Counted from the first letter of the stretch, positions 19,959 to 32,690 are shown. The stretch is DNA of 64,000 nt from Ligustrum vulgare (GCA_963555705.1 OY743187.1:11484133-11548132); one strand, 5' to 3'. The notes: generated by a model from the sequence alone, not told the origin. Translations and numbers: made by a program.

Positions 19959-22900
19959 TGTAATGCCCCAAAAAATTTGACGTCCTTATTTACTCATTAT
20001 TGCGTAATAAATATAGTTTAAGAATTTTATTTAAAATTAGGAAAGGAAAATGAAACCTATGTTAAATGCCTATCTTTAGGAAGTTCGTTTGACCTCTTTC
20101 GACCTCGGATAAATGCATATCTTATATGTATAGATAAGTACTCGAAGTGAACTTCTAGAATCTGAAATCTGTTTGTCGTTCCGACTACTGTACAATCCTC
20201 AACAATTTTTCAAAGTTGGCTGCTCAACTTCACGACTCGAAAAGATAGTTTCGAGGGGCTATATTTGGAACAGTATAACTTATTCTTCCGTTATCCAAAT
20301 CTTGCGAGGAAAATTTTATATGAAAGTAGTATATAAGTACTTTGAAATGATACCAAAATTATCCAATTTGGACTTCATTTACTACCTCAAAAATGGACTC
20401 AAACTCAACTATTTGAAATTGAGAAAATATGGGTTAAACATCCATGAGGTGGAGGTCTAGGCTACCACCACTGCTTTTATAGACATTATTACTCACCTTA
20501 TGTCGTCTTTTATCTCCAGCCTTGCATGGTAAAAGAATGACACCTCCTGCTGGGCAATTAGCAATTCTTAATGGTGAAGAAATGGTCTCATTCCATACAA
20601 CCGTAGAATCTCTTCATTCCTACACCCTTTCCAATTTATAAATACATGATATTTCGAAATTATAAACTCATAAAAAAAGGTAATCAGCGTCAAAACTCCC
20701 TCTCTTTTCATACATAAATTCTAGGAATTGAATTCTTGCCAAAGTTAGGTTTTAAATCCGTTTGAATCATTCTTTTAATCCCTAAATAAATCTGTTTCTT
20801 CAAAGATAGTTGTCAAAGTATGTTGATTAGGGATCAAAAGAGGCAAAGAATTCAAGTTCCAGTTTCTAAAACTACGCTTTGTGTCGACACCTGGAGATTT
20901 GGTGTCAACACCAAACGAAGAACGACGAACATGGTGTCGACACCTATGTAGACACCCGCTTTATTTTCAGTTCTGTTCATGATATGAAGTTATTTGATGA
21001 ATTTCAGGTTGATAGATATTATATAATCATAAAAAACAGTGAGTATTCGATACACCTTTACATGTTTCATTATGTGCAAGTTTGATATGTGATAAAATGC
21101 TTTTGATGCATATTGATGATGATATTGAAAGTGATATGATTCACGAGAAGAAGCAATTTCAAATAAAGATTATAGAATTGAATTCTAGCCCCCTTGATAA
21201 TCACTGTTTGATATTGCATATCGGTGTGTCGTGAGAACCTTGTGACTCCATGGCTCCGACGATCGACATGGAGATCTAGTAACCCTATTGGAGTCAAATA
21301 GGGGGGAAATGACAGGGATGTAGAAGTCTAAAGGATATGAAATCCTGAGTAACACATTTATAAATTTGACCATTTATCGATATCTGTTGTGTTTAAATTT
21401 AGCGCTTGGGGTAGAGGAGATAATCTATAATCGGACCCTGAAATCATAAGGCTATGTTCTCTTTACTGTTTTGATGTCTTTTTATTTTCAAAAATACTAA
21501 AAACGCGTTCTCTTTATCATTTTCGAAAACGCATTTTGGAAAACAAATTTTTTTTTTTTACACAAAACGCTCAAAACCTCGTTTTGGGCGTTTTATGTGT
21601 ATTTCAGCAAAAAATGTTCAAAACGTGGAAAATGCGTTTTGAGATTTTTTTTTAGAATTATCCTAACTTAGAACTAAACTTAATATAAAGTTTTTTTTTA
21701 TTTATTTAGAATTATCCCAACTTGGAACTAAGTCTAAATAAAGTTTTTTTTTTTTTTTTTTTGAAAATTATCCTAACTTAGAACTAAGATTAAAATTTTT
21801 TTTATTGAATTCAATATCAATATTACCAAAAAAAATTAAGTGAAAATTCTTATTGTTATATTTCAAAAAATGCCTTGATAAATGGACTCTGGTGGTTTTG
21901 AAAGAACTTGCATTTTCTGGATTTTAATAGAACTAGAGCTTTCTCAAATCCTGAACATGATCAAGCTGTGTTAATAAATACTCTTAATGATCACATTAGT
22001 GTGTTGTATATAACCATGTTTTCAGTGTATTGTGAAAGAAAATTTAAGTTTTAGTCAGTAGTATTCTGCAAGCAAATTAATTAAAAATAGTTTAAGTAGT
22101 ATTTTGCAAAATTTCAAACAGAACGTATTTTTCAACTTTTCATTTCCAAAAAAAGTTTTCAGAAATGACAAATCAAACGCGTTTTCAACAAATTTGAAAA
22201 CAAAAATAAAAACGGAAATACAAAACATTTTCGAAAATGAAAATACAAAATAAAATACAAACAGAAAGCCACCTAAATATTTGAAAATACTTGCACGTGT
22301 ATCGAACTACTCATTGAATTATCAATTCATATTTTTCATGTTTCCAACTTGTAGATGCTGCGTTACAACAACTTTGAAGTAATCTCTAGGGAATGGATTG
22401 AGTCATCTTATGGCAATATTATATGTATGTAATCGAAATTACGTGGCAGGCGTACCGCGACTTTCTTGCTTTAACTCGTTTTTTGCATTCCCACTTTTAT
22501 GTTTACTTTCATAACATCGAAACTATGGAATATATATACTCTGATGATTTTCCCGACGAGGAAATCGAATGATGTAGTTGGTGTTTAGTTGTTTTGTTAA
22601 AATATGGAAGAGAAGTTTTTGTCTTTGTAATCTATTCCTTAAACTCGAATGTACTATGTTTTCTAACTTATCTATATAGTACGTTTTATGTACTTTCTAA
22701 TTGTCATTTCAATGTTAAAATGAGGAATTTTTTATTATGTGTCGACACCGAAACCCTAGATCTCAACACCAAAACTATTCTATTTCAGAAATAGTGTTGT
22801 GTCGACACCCATCTGTATTGATGTCGACACCAACCAAATAGAACAACCTCAGTCACTTTAATGTCGACACTGATGTCGACACTTGAGGTTCTACAAGTCA

Positions 22901-22968
22901 AAATTTTTATTTTTTTAGAATTTTAACTTAATATTCCTTATTAAATGATGGATTTTGGGGTCGTCAGA
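19959..22968. mobile_element. ~3.0-kb LTR-like insertion in SEC15 with 5-bp TSD
   Basis: Starts TGTAATGCCCC and ends near TTTTGGGGTCGTCAGA. GAACC flanks both ends (19954-19958 and 22969-22973). Taking out the insert plus one GAACC restores [10 protein letters not shown] in SEC15. No gag-pol genes were seen; the 95-codon frame at 20173-20460 has no recognisable domain. It carries a nested ~0.83-kb repeat (21450-22274) and several GTGTCGACACC palindromes (20881-20960 and 22738-22885). Probably a solo LTR or similar non-coding element. Confidence 0.75.
21450..22274. mobile_element. non-autonomous TIR element, family X copy 1
   Basis: Ends are weakly inverted ('gttctctttactgtttt' against the inverse of 'cagaaagccacct'). 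The interior is dominated by GCGTTTT/AAAACGC words and T-runs. A second copy lies at 32691-33567 with the same order of landmarks. hAT-like by its ends, but no clear 8-bp TSD was found. Confidence 0.65.
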
Positions 22969-22973
22969 GAACC

Positions 22974-23188
22974 AGCTTGAGACAATGTGGGAAACAGCCG
23001 TGGCTAAAGTAGTTGCAGTACTAGAGGAACAATTTTCCCGTATGTATAATGTGAGTCATCTCCTCCTGGTGAAGGATTATGTAACTCTCTTTGGAGTAAC
23101 CCTCAGACAATATGGTTACGATGTCGACCCGGTTCTTGGTACTTTGAACAGTAGTCGTGATAAATATCAAGAGCTTCTTTTAGCCGAG
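22974..23188 (+). pseudogene. SEC15 pseudogene segment C
   Basis: Starts at [10 protein letters not shown]. With one copy of the GAACC duplication it joins segment B exactly in frame. It ends at L-L-L-A-E where the copia element inserted. Confidence 0.85.
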
Positions 23189-23401
23189 TATTACAGTTAT
23201 GGAAGGATCCAAGAATCACGATCCCACACAACTCATCAAATATCATCATATCACAATCACAAGATTTTAGGCAATCTCTTGATTATAGATAAATGGAATG
23301 TTTAAATCTATTATTCCTTGCCTTGTACAGAATATTCATTTTATAAATACTATACACAACCACCACAAATCAGTGTGGTTGATTTTCTCATAACTTTTAC
23401 A
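23189..23401 (+). repeat. 5' LTR of copia element
   Basis: 213 bp, nearly identical to 27595-27806. Confidence 0.95.
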
Positions 23402-23450
23402 TGGTATCAGAGCCAGTTCCTTTTTTTCGAGATATACCTCCTTCATTGAA

Positions 23451-26400
23451 ATGGCTTCGACCACCTTGTCTTTCAACACCATGGTACATCTTCTAACCAT
23501 CAAATTATCCTCCTTGAACTACCTTCTTTGGCGCAACCAAGTAATACAGTTGCTACAATGTCAGAATCTTCTTGGATATGTGGATGGCTCTCTTCAACCT
23601 CCACCTGCTACCATTCCTTCACCTGCTACAGCTGGTTCGGTTCCCAGCTCTACTGACAATCCAAAATTTATTGAATGGCAGCAAACAGATAACCTGATCA
23701 TGAGTCTTCTTCTTGCTTCTCTGACGGAAGAGGCCATGTCAACCGTTGTTGGTTTGTCTTCTTCGCATTCTGTTTGGTCCACTTTGGAAAACACTTTCAG
23801 CAATCGTTCAAAGTCCCGAGAACTACGCTTGAAAGATGCGCTACAGAACCTAAAGAAAGCTGATAAAAGTGTTCCTGAATTCTCTCGCGAGTTTAAATCT
23901 ATTTGTGACCAGCTTTCCGCTATGGGTCGTCCAGTTGATGATCTTGAAAAATTTCACCGGTATTTACGTGGACTTGGAACTGCGTTTTCTGCCTTCTCCA
24001 CTGCACAGTTATCTATCACTCCTCTTCCTTCATTTGCTAATGTAGTTCCCCAAGCAGAGAGTTATGATATCTTTGTCCGATCATTGGACTCCTCCTTCAC
24101 CACGGGATCCACTACTGCTACATTTACTGCCTCCCGTAATAACAAATCTAGATTTGATCGTGGTAATGGCCGCAACTCTCGTGGCGGACGTGGACGAGGG
24201 GGTAGTTACTCTCAGCGTAATCGCCCTATCCGTTGTCAGATTTGTTGCGAGGAAGGACATTATGCTACTTCTTGCAGTGAGCGCTACATCCGCTCTTCCA
24301 ATGCTTCAAATGCAGCCAATCTCGTGGAAGCCTTTACTACTTGCTCGTTGAATGACACGCAGGACTCCGATTGGTATACCGACACTGGTGCCACGGCACA
24401 CATGACTCACGATGTTGCTCAACTAGACCGGGCTGACATGTACTCTGGTAAGGACTGTGTTGTTGTCGGTAATGGGGCCTCTCTTCCCATATCCCACACC
24501 GGTACCACCTCTCCCACCTCTTCTCTCACTCTAAATGATGTTTTGGTTGTGCCTAGTCTTACCAAAAATCTAATTTCCATTAGTAAACTTACATCAGACT
24601 TCCCTTTCTCCATTACCTTTACTAATGATCGTTTTATCATACATGATCAAGTCACAAGACGGGTAGTGGCAACCGGAAAACGTGAAAAGGGGCTCTATGT
24701 GCTCGACCGTGGACATTGTTCCCTACTTTCTATTTCTTCTAATAATTGCCCAAGGGCTTCTTTTGATGTATGGCATGCTCGATTGGGACATGTATCCCAC
24801 TCTATTATATCTCTTTTAAATAAAAATCGTCATTTGTGTGTGACTTCCTTGCTTCCCAATCCTACTGTTTGCTCTAGCTGTCAACTTGCTAAAAGTCATC
24901 GACTTCCATTTAAACAAAATGACAAACGCGCTTCTCATGTGTTGGACCTTATTCATTGTGACTTATGGGGCCCATCCCCTGTCATTTTCACATTAGGTTT
25001 TAAATATTATGTGATATCTGTTGATGATTATTCCCGTTTTACGTGGCTCTATCCTTTGAAATTAAAATCTGATTTTTTCAAAACATTTATTCAATTTCAG
25101 AAGCTTGTAGAAAATCAATTTTCTGTTAAAATTAAAATATTTCAAAGCGATGGAGGCACTGAGTTTAAAAATCATAATTTTCGAGATCACTTAATTAATT
25201 ATGGGATTCGTCATCAAATGTCATGTCCTCACACACCTTCTCAAAATGGACGTGCTGAACGCAAACACCGTCACATCACTGAAACAGGACTAGCAATGCT
25301 TTTTCACTCACGTGTCCCTCTCAAATTTTGGGTCGATGCCTTTGGCACTGCCACTTTCACGATTAACCGGTTACCCACGCCTACTCTTGATGGACTATCT
25401 CCATATGAGATTTTGTATGGTAAGAATCCAAATTACTCCAATTTTCATCCCTTTGGTTGTCTTGTATTCCCCTATTTACGTGATCACACTCCTCATAAAC
25501 TCGCCCCTCGCAGTCGACCATGTATTTTTTTAGGTTATAGTATGTCCCATCATGGATTTCGTTGTTTTGATCAGTCCACTAATAAAATTTATATATCCAG
25601 GCATGCTATTTTTGATGAACTTAATTATCCATTCAAGGGAAATCCATGCAATGGGATGTTGTCTAATTTACCTATTAGGGCATTTCTTGAACCCATCTCT
25701 AGCTCAAAGGCTCCATTATCGGAAAATCCCAGTCCATCATCGTTTCCATGTAAACCTTGTTTAACTGACAACTCTGTTAGTCTTGTGCCCCCTTCTCCTT
25801 TGCAGGATACTACTTTCGAGTTGCCTCCCATCTCAGATAATGGGTCCTCTTATGACTCTACATTATTGCCTGTAAATCCCGCTTCCACTGCAGTAGTCCC
25901 CTCTCCACACGCTTTGCACCAGCAGCCAATTATTAGCACTCATCCTATGCAAACTCGGGCCAAGTCAAGGATCTTCAAGCCCAAACAAAATTCTTATTTA
26001 TGTCAAGTTCCTAACTCTGGCTTGCTACATTCTTTGCTCATCATGAAAGAACCCAAGGGCTTTAAATCTGCTGCAAAAACATCCAGATTGGATTGCTGCC
26101 ATGGATGAAGAGATTTAGGCCCTTCAAAAGAATCATACATGGGATCTAGTTCCGAGACCGTCCAATAAAAATGTTGTTGGCTCCAAATGGGTCTTCCGCA
26201 CTAAGTATTTATCCGATGGCACTGTGGATCGTCTAAAAGCTTGTCTTGTTGCAAAGGGTTATACTCAGCAACCGGGCCTTGATTTTCATGACACTTTCAG
26301 TCCCGTGGTTAAGGCTACTACTGTTCGAGTTGTTCTCTCCCTGGCCGTTTCTTAGAACTGGCCTCTCCGTCAACTCGATGTCAAAAATGCCTTTCTCAAT

Positions 26401-27594
26401 GGTTTTTTACAGGAAGAAGTCTACATGGACCAACCACCAGGCTATGTTGATTCCACACATCCTACACATGTATGTCGGCTCCGCCGAGCTCTCTATGGGC
26501 TCAAGCAAGCCCCATGTGCTTGGTTTCATAGGTTTAGCTCCTTTCTCTTGGTGATGTGTTTCACTTGTAGCCGTGCTGACTCCTCTTTATTTGTCCTCTC
26601 CAAAGGTGCTGACTTCATTTACTTATTACTCTATGTTGATGATATTGTGGTCACTAGAAACAACTCATCTCTTCTTGATGGCTTCATTGGAAAATTGACC
26701 CGTGAATTTGCTACAAAAGATCTCGGGTCCTTGAGCTACTTTCTGGGCCTAGAAGCTCATCAGACTTCTACTGGTCTCTTTCTCAGTCAGGCAAAATATG
26801 CCCATGAAATTCTCCAGCGTGCCCAGCTTCTCGAGTCCAAACCAGTAAGCCCTCCAATGGTGGTTGCTCATCATCTATCCGTTGCTGGTCCCGATTTTGA
26901 TGATCCTGCACTTTACCGATCACTTGTTGGGGCTCTTCAATATTTCACCATTACTCGTCTTGATATCGCCCATGCCGTTACCGCTGTTAGTCAATATATG
27001 CATAAGCCATCTGCCTCTCATTTTCAAGCAGTTAAAAGAATTCTTCGCTATATTAAAGGAACTCTCCGATTTGGACTGTCTTTCACCCCCATCTAGTTCT
27101 CGTGAGATCCTTGCTTATTCCGATGCTGACTGGGCTGGATGTCCCGACACACGTCGATCAATCTCTGGTTATGCAATTTACTTTGGCAACAATATTGTGT
27201 CTTGGAGCTCTAAAAAGCAACCAACTGTGTCACGTTCTAGTTGTGAATCAGAATATTGAGCGTTAGCTTCTACCGCAACTGAGGTTAAATGGCTTTGTCA
27301 TCTTCTTCATGATCTTTATGTGTCTTCGACGTCCTCTCCAATAATGCTTTGTGATAATCAAAGCTCAATTTTTCTTGCTATTAATCCAGTTTCTCACAAA
27401 CGATCTAAGCACATTGATTTGGATTATCATTTTGTGAGAGAACTTGTGGCTTCTAGAGACATAAAAATTCGTTATGTTCCTACTAAACTTCAAATTGCAG
27501 ATGTGTTCACAAAGAGCCTCGGCAAACCTGCCTTCATTTTTCTGCGATCCAAGCTCCGCGTTCGAGATTCTCAGCCGCTTGGCTTGCGGGGGGA
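23451..27594 (+). pseudogene. Ty1/copia gag-pol polyprotein, lightly damaged
   Basis: Single polyprotein in copia order. A UBN2-type gag starts at 23451 and has a CCHC knuckle C-Q-I-C-C-E-E-G-H-Y-A-T-S-C near 24235. A protease follows (W-Y-T-D-T-G-A-T-A-H-M, about 24375), then integrase with an HHCC-type region and core D-x-D, S-D-G-G-T-E-F and E-R-K-H. RT has [15 protein letters not shown] and the catalytic Y-V-D-D at about 26632. RNase H has Y-S-D-A-D-W-A-G and S-S-C-E-S-E-Y. Damage: a frameshift in an A-run near 26075, TAG at 26116, TAG near 26354, a frameshift near 27080-27095, and a TGA at about 27257. Not autonomous as it stands. Confidence 0.95.
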
Positions 27595-27806
27595 TATTAC
27601 AGTTATGGAAGGATCCAAGAATCACGATCCCACCAACTCATCAAATATCATCATATCACAATCACAAGATTTTAGGCAATCTCTTGATTATAGATAAATG
27701 GAATGTTTAAATCTATTATTCCTTGCCTTGTACAGAATATTCAATTTATAAATACTATACACAACCACCACAAATCAGTGTGGTTGATTTTCTCATAACC
27801 TTTACA
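27595..27806 (+). repeat. 3' LTR of copia element
   Basis: 212 bp, directly after a purine-rich tract. Confidence 0.95.
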
Positions 27807-28938
27807 CCGAGTATTGGCAGCAAATTACCTATGTCTTTGCCAACGACACATGTGAGCAGATGATGATGAAAAAGGAGTTCGATTACCAGGCAAATGTACT
27901 TTTATTCCATCTTCAGACCTCAGATATAATGCCAGCTTTCCTTATATTGCTCCATTCTCTTCCATGGTACCTGAGTGCTGCCGCATTGTTCGCTCATTTA
28001 TCAAGGGTTCAGTAAATTACTTGTCTTATTGATTACAAAGGAACTTTTTTGACTTTGTGAGGAAGTACTTAGACAAACTCATGATTGACGTCTTGAACGG
28101 CGCAGCAATTAACACGATTTATGGAGGTACCATTGGTGCTTCTCAGGCAATGCAGATTGCTGCAAATCTAGCTGTTTTAGAAAGGGCTTGTGATTATTTT
28201 CTTCAGCATGCAGCCCAACAATGCGGAATTCCTGTCCAATCAGTCGACAAGCCTCAAGGTAGTTTAACAGCCAAAATTGTTCTCAAAACTTCAAGGGATG
28301 CTGCTTATCTTGCTCTACACAGTCTTGTAAACTACAAGTTAGACGAGTTTATTTCACTTAAATCAAACATAAATTGGAGTTCCGAAGATGTACCCCAGCA
28401 TGCAAATGAGTACGTAAAGGAGTTTATTATATATATATATATCTCGACACTATTTTGGCCACTGCTCAATAAATCTTACCATTGGGCGCTTTGTGTAAAG
28501 TTGGCGGTGGCGATCTTGAGCATATTTCCAATTCTATTGTGGAAGCATTTTTAAGTGATAGTGTAAAAAGGTTTAATGCAAATGCAGTCATGAGCATCAA
28601 CCATGATCTGATGGAATTGGAGTCGTTCGCAGATGATACGTTTCAGAGCACTGGATTGCTTGGAATATACAAAGACTGTGGTTTTCGAGATTGTTCGATA
28701 GAAGCCTGACAACTGATAAACCTTCTCTTGAGCAGTCAACCTGAAAAATTTATGAATACTGTAATAAGACAGAGGAACTACAATGCTTTGGGCTACAAAA
28801 AGGTGGCTACTATATGTGATAAATTCGCGGCATTCGCCGGATGGACTTTTCGGTAGCCTCTTAAATAGAAACTCAAAGCAAAGTGCCCAAAAGAAATCCA
28901 TGGATGCACTAAAGAAACGACTAAAGGATGTCAACTGA
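27807..28938 (+). pseudogene. SEC15 pseudogene segment D
   Basis: After the copia element the frame continues Y-W-Q-Q-I-T and covers the C-terminal half to the natural stop at 28936-28938. It contains a TGA near 28029, a TA-microsatellite frameshift at 28428-28442 and two or three later stops. Confidence 0.85.
28428..28442. repeat. (TA)n tract breaking the SEC15 frame
   Basis: About seven TA units within segment D of SEC15. The conserved protein frame changes across it, from Y-V-K-E to the frame giving G-A-L-C-K-V-G-G-G. Confidence 0.8.
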
Positions 28939-29380
28939 CAGAGCTTGAGTATTTTTTTTGGATTAGAAATGGATGATATTTCTATTACACTTATATTCTT
29001 GATTTTTCTGTCCCAAATTATAAATTATTTTTCTTATTAAAAAAATATATATTTTAAATTTTTTTAATATATACGTTGTTATCAATAAATATAAATTAAT
29101 TATATTTATATCATTATTTAATGTATGGGTATATTAGAAAAATATAAGAAAAATATAAGAAAAATATAAGAAAAATCTCCTATTTAATGTATATTATTAT
29201 CAACAAATATAAATTAACCATATTTAATTTAATGTAGGGACATATCAAGCAAAATGTAAGAAAAATTTATATTTTTCTACTATATTAATTATTCCATCTG
29301 TCTTACAAAGATAGACTCGTTTTTCTTTTTTATTTGTCTCAATTTATAAGTTACTTTCCTTATTGAGAGTATATGAATAT

Positions 29381-29650
29381 TACATCCATCCCAATTATAT
29401 AGACTATATTTCCTATTTCATTTGTTTCAATTATATAGACTTGTTTCTTTATTTGAAAGTATTTATTTTGTTTATTTACAAATGTACTCCTATTTATTGC
29501 TTCCAATATACAAATATAATAGTTTTGATATTAAATAAAGGTAAGTTAGAAATTTTCTTTATAAAAATTATTTTTTCAATGACATTAAATATGTTTTCTT
29601 AATTCGTGTGAAAAATCAAACGAGCTTATATAATTGGGATGGAGGGAGTA
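29381..29650. mobile_element. Stowaway-like MITE
   Basis: Ends 'tacatccatcccaatt' and the inverse of 'ttgggatggagggagta', i.e. the CTCCCTCCATCCC Stowaway-type terminus, bordered by TA. Confidence 0.75.
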
Positions 29651-29786
29651 TCTTAATTTTCTAATAATAATCTCATTTAATATGCATTAGTATCAACAAA
29701 TATACTACACATTATTCAATGGGAGGACATGTTCTGTAAAATGTAAGTAAATTTATAATTTCAATTTATATTCCAATTGGTAATAA

Positions 29787-29935
29787 AAATAAATTGGTTT
29801 ATAAATCAGTTTATAAACTACACAATCTCTCAAATTATTTTTTTAAGTACACACATTTTCTCTCTAATTTTTAATCACTATTTTTTACTTCAAAATCATA
29901 AATAAACCAGTTTATCCTTATGAGTCGAAAGGAGT
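29787..29935. mobile_element. MITE of the 'TTGGTTTATAAA' family, copy 1
   Basis: Shares the words for 'taaactacacaatctctcaaa', 'ttttctctctaatttttaat' and 'aataaaccagttta' with copies at about 37538-37690, 53365-53500 and 58172-58342 (some inverted). Confidence 0.6.
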
Positions 29936-31389
29936 ATATTTTTTTATAATATGTAAAAAAATGGAAAAAATTCTTTTTTTATGGGATGAAAAGAGTACGA
30001 TAATTTGTGACAAAATTGACCCGATCATGGTCGCATTGCATGAACCAATTGTCGGGCCTACGTTGCTTGACACTACTCAATGTCGAGATGATTGGAGATT
30101 GATTAGGCCCCCATTTTTGGGTACTTCGCTCAGAGCATCTTCAATGCTAGACATGTTTTAAAAAGATGATGTGACAAAAGAGAGAAAAGGTTAATAGAGA
30201 GTGTGAAAAAATAGATGAGAGGGGTAGACTCGAAATTACGGCATTTATTGTGGAATTTGTCTAGCCATCCACAAATGAACATCGTGTTAAACATTATACT
30301 ACAATAAATGCTACCACATCATTTTTGTTCTCTCCACCCCCATCGTCATATCAGTTGGACATTCAAAGTCACCACCGGAGATGATCTTAGGCTAAACTTT
30401 CTATTCACTAGGGTTATTTTAGCCAATTGGTGCTTCGCTTGAAATTATTGCGACTGTTGGCCATGAAAACACAACACAAGGTTTGGCCAAGGAAGTCACT
30501 TCCTACACATAGTAATGGAGTTGTTACCTTTCTAAAGACGGTGATCCTTTGAGAGAGAACTCGTAATTTTATTGTTTGTTCGGATTTTTTGGACTTCATC
30601 TTACAAAGTAAATCTTATTAAGAAAATAGTCAATTCGTCATATATTTGATTATAATCTTCGTTGGGAAAATTCCAAAACTTTTTGTTTATTTGTATATGA
30701 TAATATTTTTGATATTCGATTTTTAGTTCGTCTCAACCATTATAATTTTTATGAATGATTTACATGGGACATTGCATTATAAGAAGAAAAAAAAAAACCA
30801 GTAAATTTGTCAATAAATAAATAAAATAAAATCAGTAGTTCCTGATTGAAGGAATTGCGTAATAATTGTGGTGTGGGTGTGACGACTCCCATAAGGCGAT
30901 TTTTGAATAATACTAAGGTTGCCTTAAATTGGAGTTGTAATCTCAAATAATTTGACCTATATAGTTATTTAACATTTCAAAACGGTATTTTCACTTGCCA
31001 TTTCGGGTCGTTCTGTGACACATTTTTCATTTTTATCAACCTAATTATATGTACACGCCTTAACAACATGAAACTTGCCAGATACATAATTTTCCAGTTA
31101 CCAATTAGAGCAAACTTTTAACTTTAGTAACTGGAAATTGTGTCATTTATTAAAAATTGTTGGATTATCAATTGCATGTTGAAAATTGAGGCATCGTGAA
31201 CTTAAATAATAAAGGTCAAAAAACTATAAAATAACGAATTTGACCGCTAGAAATCAGGGTAGTGGTCGATTTTCAATTTGGTTATGCAGGAATGGACATT
31301 ATTACAAAATTTCTCTTAATATATAGAGGCATGAGTCATTATGTACTACTAGTGGTTTATAATTATAGTGAAGCAAGCTACTACCTTTT

Positions 31390-31422
<33 letters not shown>

Positions 31423-31742
31423 TTGCCTTCTTGAACTAACGGATAAATTTTGCAAATGAGAAAATATTAAATTAAATTTATATTTCACGTAATCATTTTA
31501 GTCTTTCGATTTCAGATAATGCTCAGCACGAATTACTAATTAGCGTGTTAGACAATTCATTTATAAACGATTGTTTATATATATATATATATTGTTTATT
31601 AATATTAAAATATAGTGACGTTACAATATTTTATTGATTATTTTTATAAAAGTAAAAAACTGGTAGGAAAATTTTTGACCAGTTAAAATTGTTAACTTTT
31701 ATAAAAAATGTTTGATGAGCAAATGTTACGTAATTGTTTAGC

Positions 31743-31872
31743 CTCTGTTCGGATCAGAATCAGTGTTTATAAACTAATTTTTTTAGGAATCTCTAGGTGG
31801 ATGTGAAAAGATATGTGGTATTGAAAATTAGATTGATTATAAACCAAATTTTAAACACATTACCGAACAGAG
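31743..31872. mobile_element. short foldback MITE
   Basis: Starts CTCTGTTCGG and ends CCGAACAGAG, a perfect 10-bp terminal inverted repeat about 130 bp apart. Confidence 0.65.
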
Positions 31873-32690
31873 ATAAATAAGATTTATACACGAGTTTCCA
31901 AATAGAGTTGATTACTTATCATGTAAGAAACCTATTGACTGAGCTTATATTAATTCGAGTAACAATTTGTTATAATATAGGTCTTATTTGATAGTGATTA
32001 AAATCAGATTTTTAGAAGATTTTGATAAAAGAATTAATAAACAATGTGGTTAAAAATAGTAGGTCTCATGAAATATGTATTGAGATTAATTGTTGATTTT
32101 GATTTAAATTAAAATCTAGACATAATTTACATCAAACATGGACATAATTATATAATTAATTCCTAATGATTTGAATCGTTCAAAATTCTGTTAGTTTATC
32201 AAATAGTCCTTACAAGTCAATCTAATCTTATGAAGCTAAGTTCTGCCTTTCATATATTAGGTAAAGGGAGTTATGTTTCTTTAGTTCTAGGTGATGATTT
32301 TATGAAATTCAAATAGTTTACGAGAGCTACAACTTTTTAAACATATTTAATTAATTTTTATTAAAATTTATTAAAAAATTAATTTTATTCTACCAAGCAG
32401 AAGCTTAATTATTTTCAACTAACCATGTCTTGGCTTCTTTATCGCGTAAATGGGTTATGCTACATTCACAATATATTCAACAATCAGGATGACAATTTGC
32501 TTACGTGGCACGATCTTATTTTTTCACACATCACATTATCTTTTTAATCAATAACAACAAACACTTCTATATTACCAAATGTCATTCTTATTGTGAACAA
32601 CATTGTGTAAGTAGTTATATTCTAAATTTAATAGGCTCGTAGAACTTTAATAAAGTCCAAGGCCGACATATTCAAGTACTTGAAAATTAA

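Larger units (their letters stand above)
23189..27806 (+). mobile_element. full-length Ty1/copia retrotransposon inserted in SEC15
   Basis: Both LTRs are present (23189-23401 and 27595-27806, about 213 bp). They differ by eye at only two substitutions and one indel, so the insertion is young. A perfect TSD, CCGAG, flanks it (23184-23188 and 27807-27811). The primer-binding site TGGTATCAGAGC follows the 5'LTR directly (23402-23413), and a purine tract, GCGGGGGGA, precedes the 3'LTR. LTR ends are TATTACAG...TTTACA rather than TG...CA at the 5' side. Short LTRs and tRNA-Met priming are typical of several copia lineages; lineage not assigned. Confidence 0.95.
16110..28938 (+). pseudogene. SEC15A-like: SEC15-type exocyst subunit, N-terminally truncated and split by three insertions
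   Basis: Four segments together cover roughly 680 of about 790 residues of a plant SEC15, closer to SEC15A than SEC15B by memory: A 16110-16454, B 19623-19958, C 22974-23188, D 27807-28938. SEC15 is a subunit of the exocyst, which tethers secretory vesicles to the plasma membrane. Clear signature stretches are [47 protein letters not shown] and [17 protein letters not shown]. Lesions: no N-terminus; TAA near 16131; a 1-bp frameshift at about 16244; loss of about ten codons near 19760; TAGs at about 19818 and 19840; TGA at about 28029; a frameshift at a TA repeat (28428-28442); further stops near 28706 and 28855. The final K-D-V-N-stop is still present. No introns are seen within the remaining coding sequence. 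Confidence 0.9.

Noticed and set aside
13916..23413. TGGTATCAGAGC matches as tRNA genes
   Set aside because: They are 12-nt primer-binding sites next to LTRs; no tRNA cloverleaf surrounds them.
16110..28938. SEC15 as a live gene with the transposons spliced out as introns
   Set aside because: The coding pieces carry stops and frameshifts of their own and lack the N-terminus; the boundaries are target-site duplications, not splice sites.
29961..30161. 66-codon frame as a small gene
   Set aside because: Composition is not protein-like, it is next to a probable MITE end, and there is no splice or promoter context.
30132..30392. Tourist-like MITE starting AGAGCATCTTCAATG
   Set aside because: The right end matches its inverse poorly and no TWA duplication is clear; left out of the feature list.
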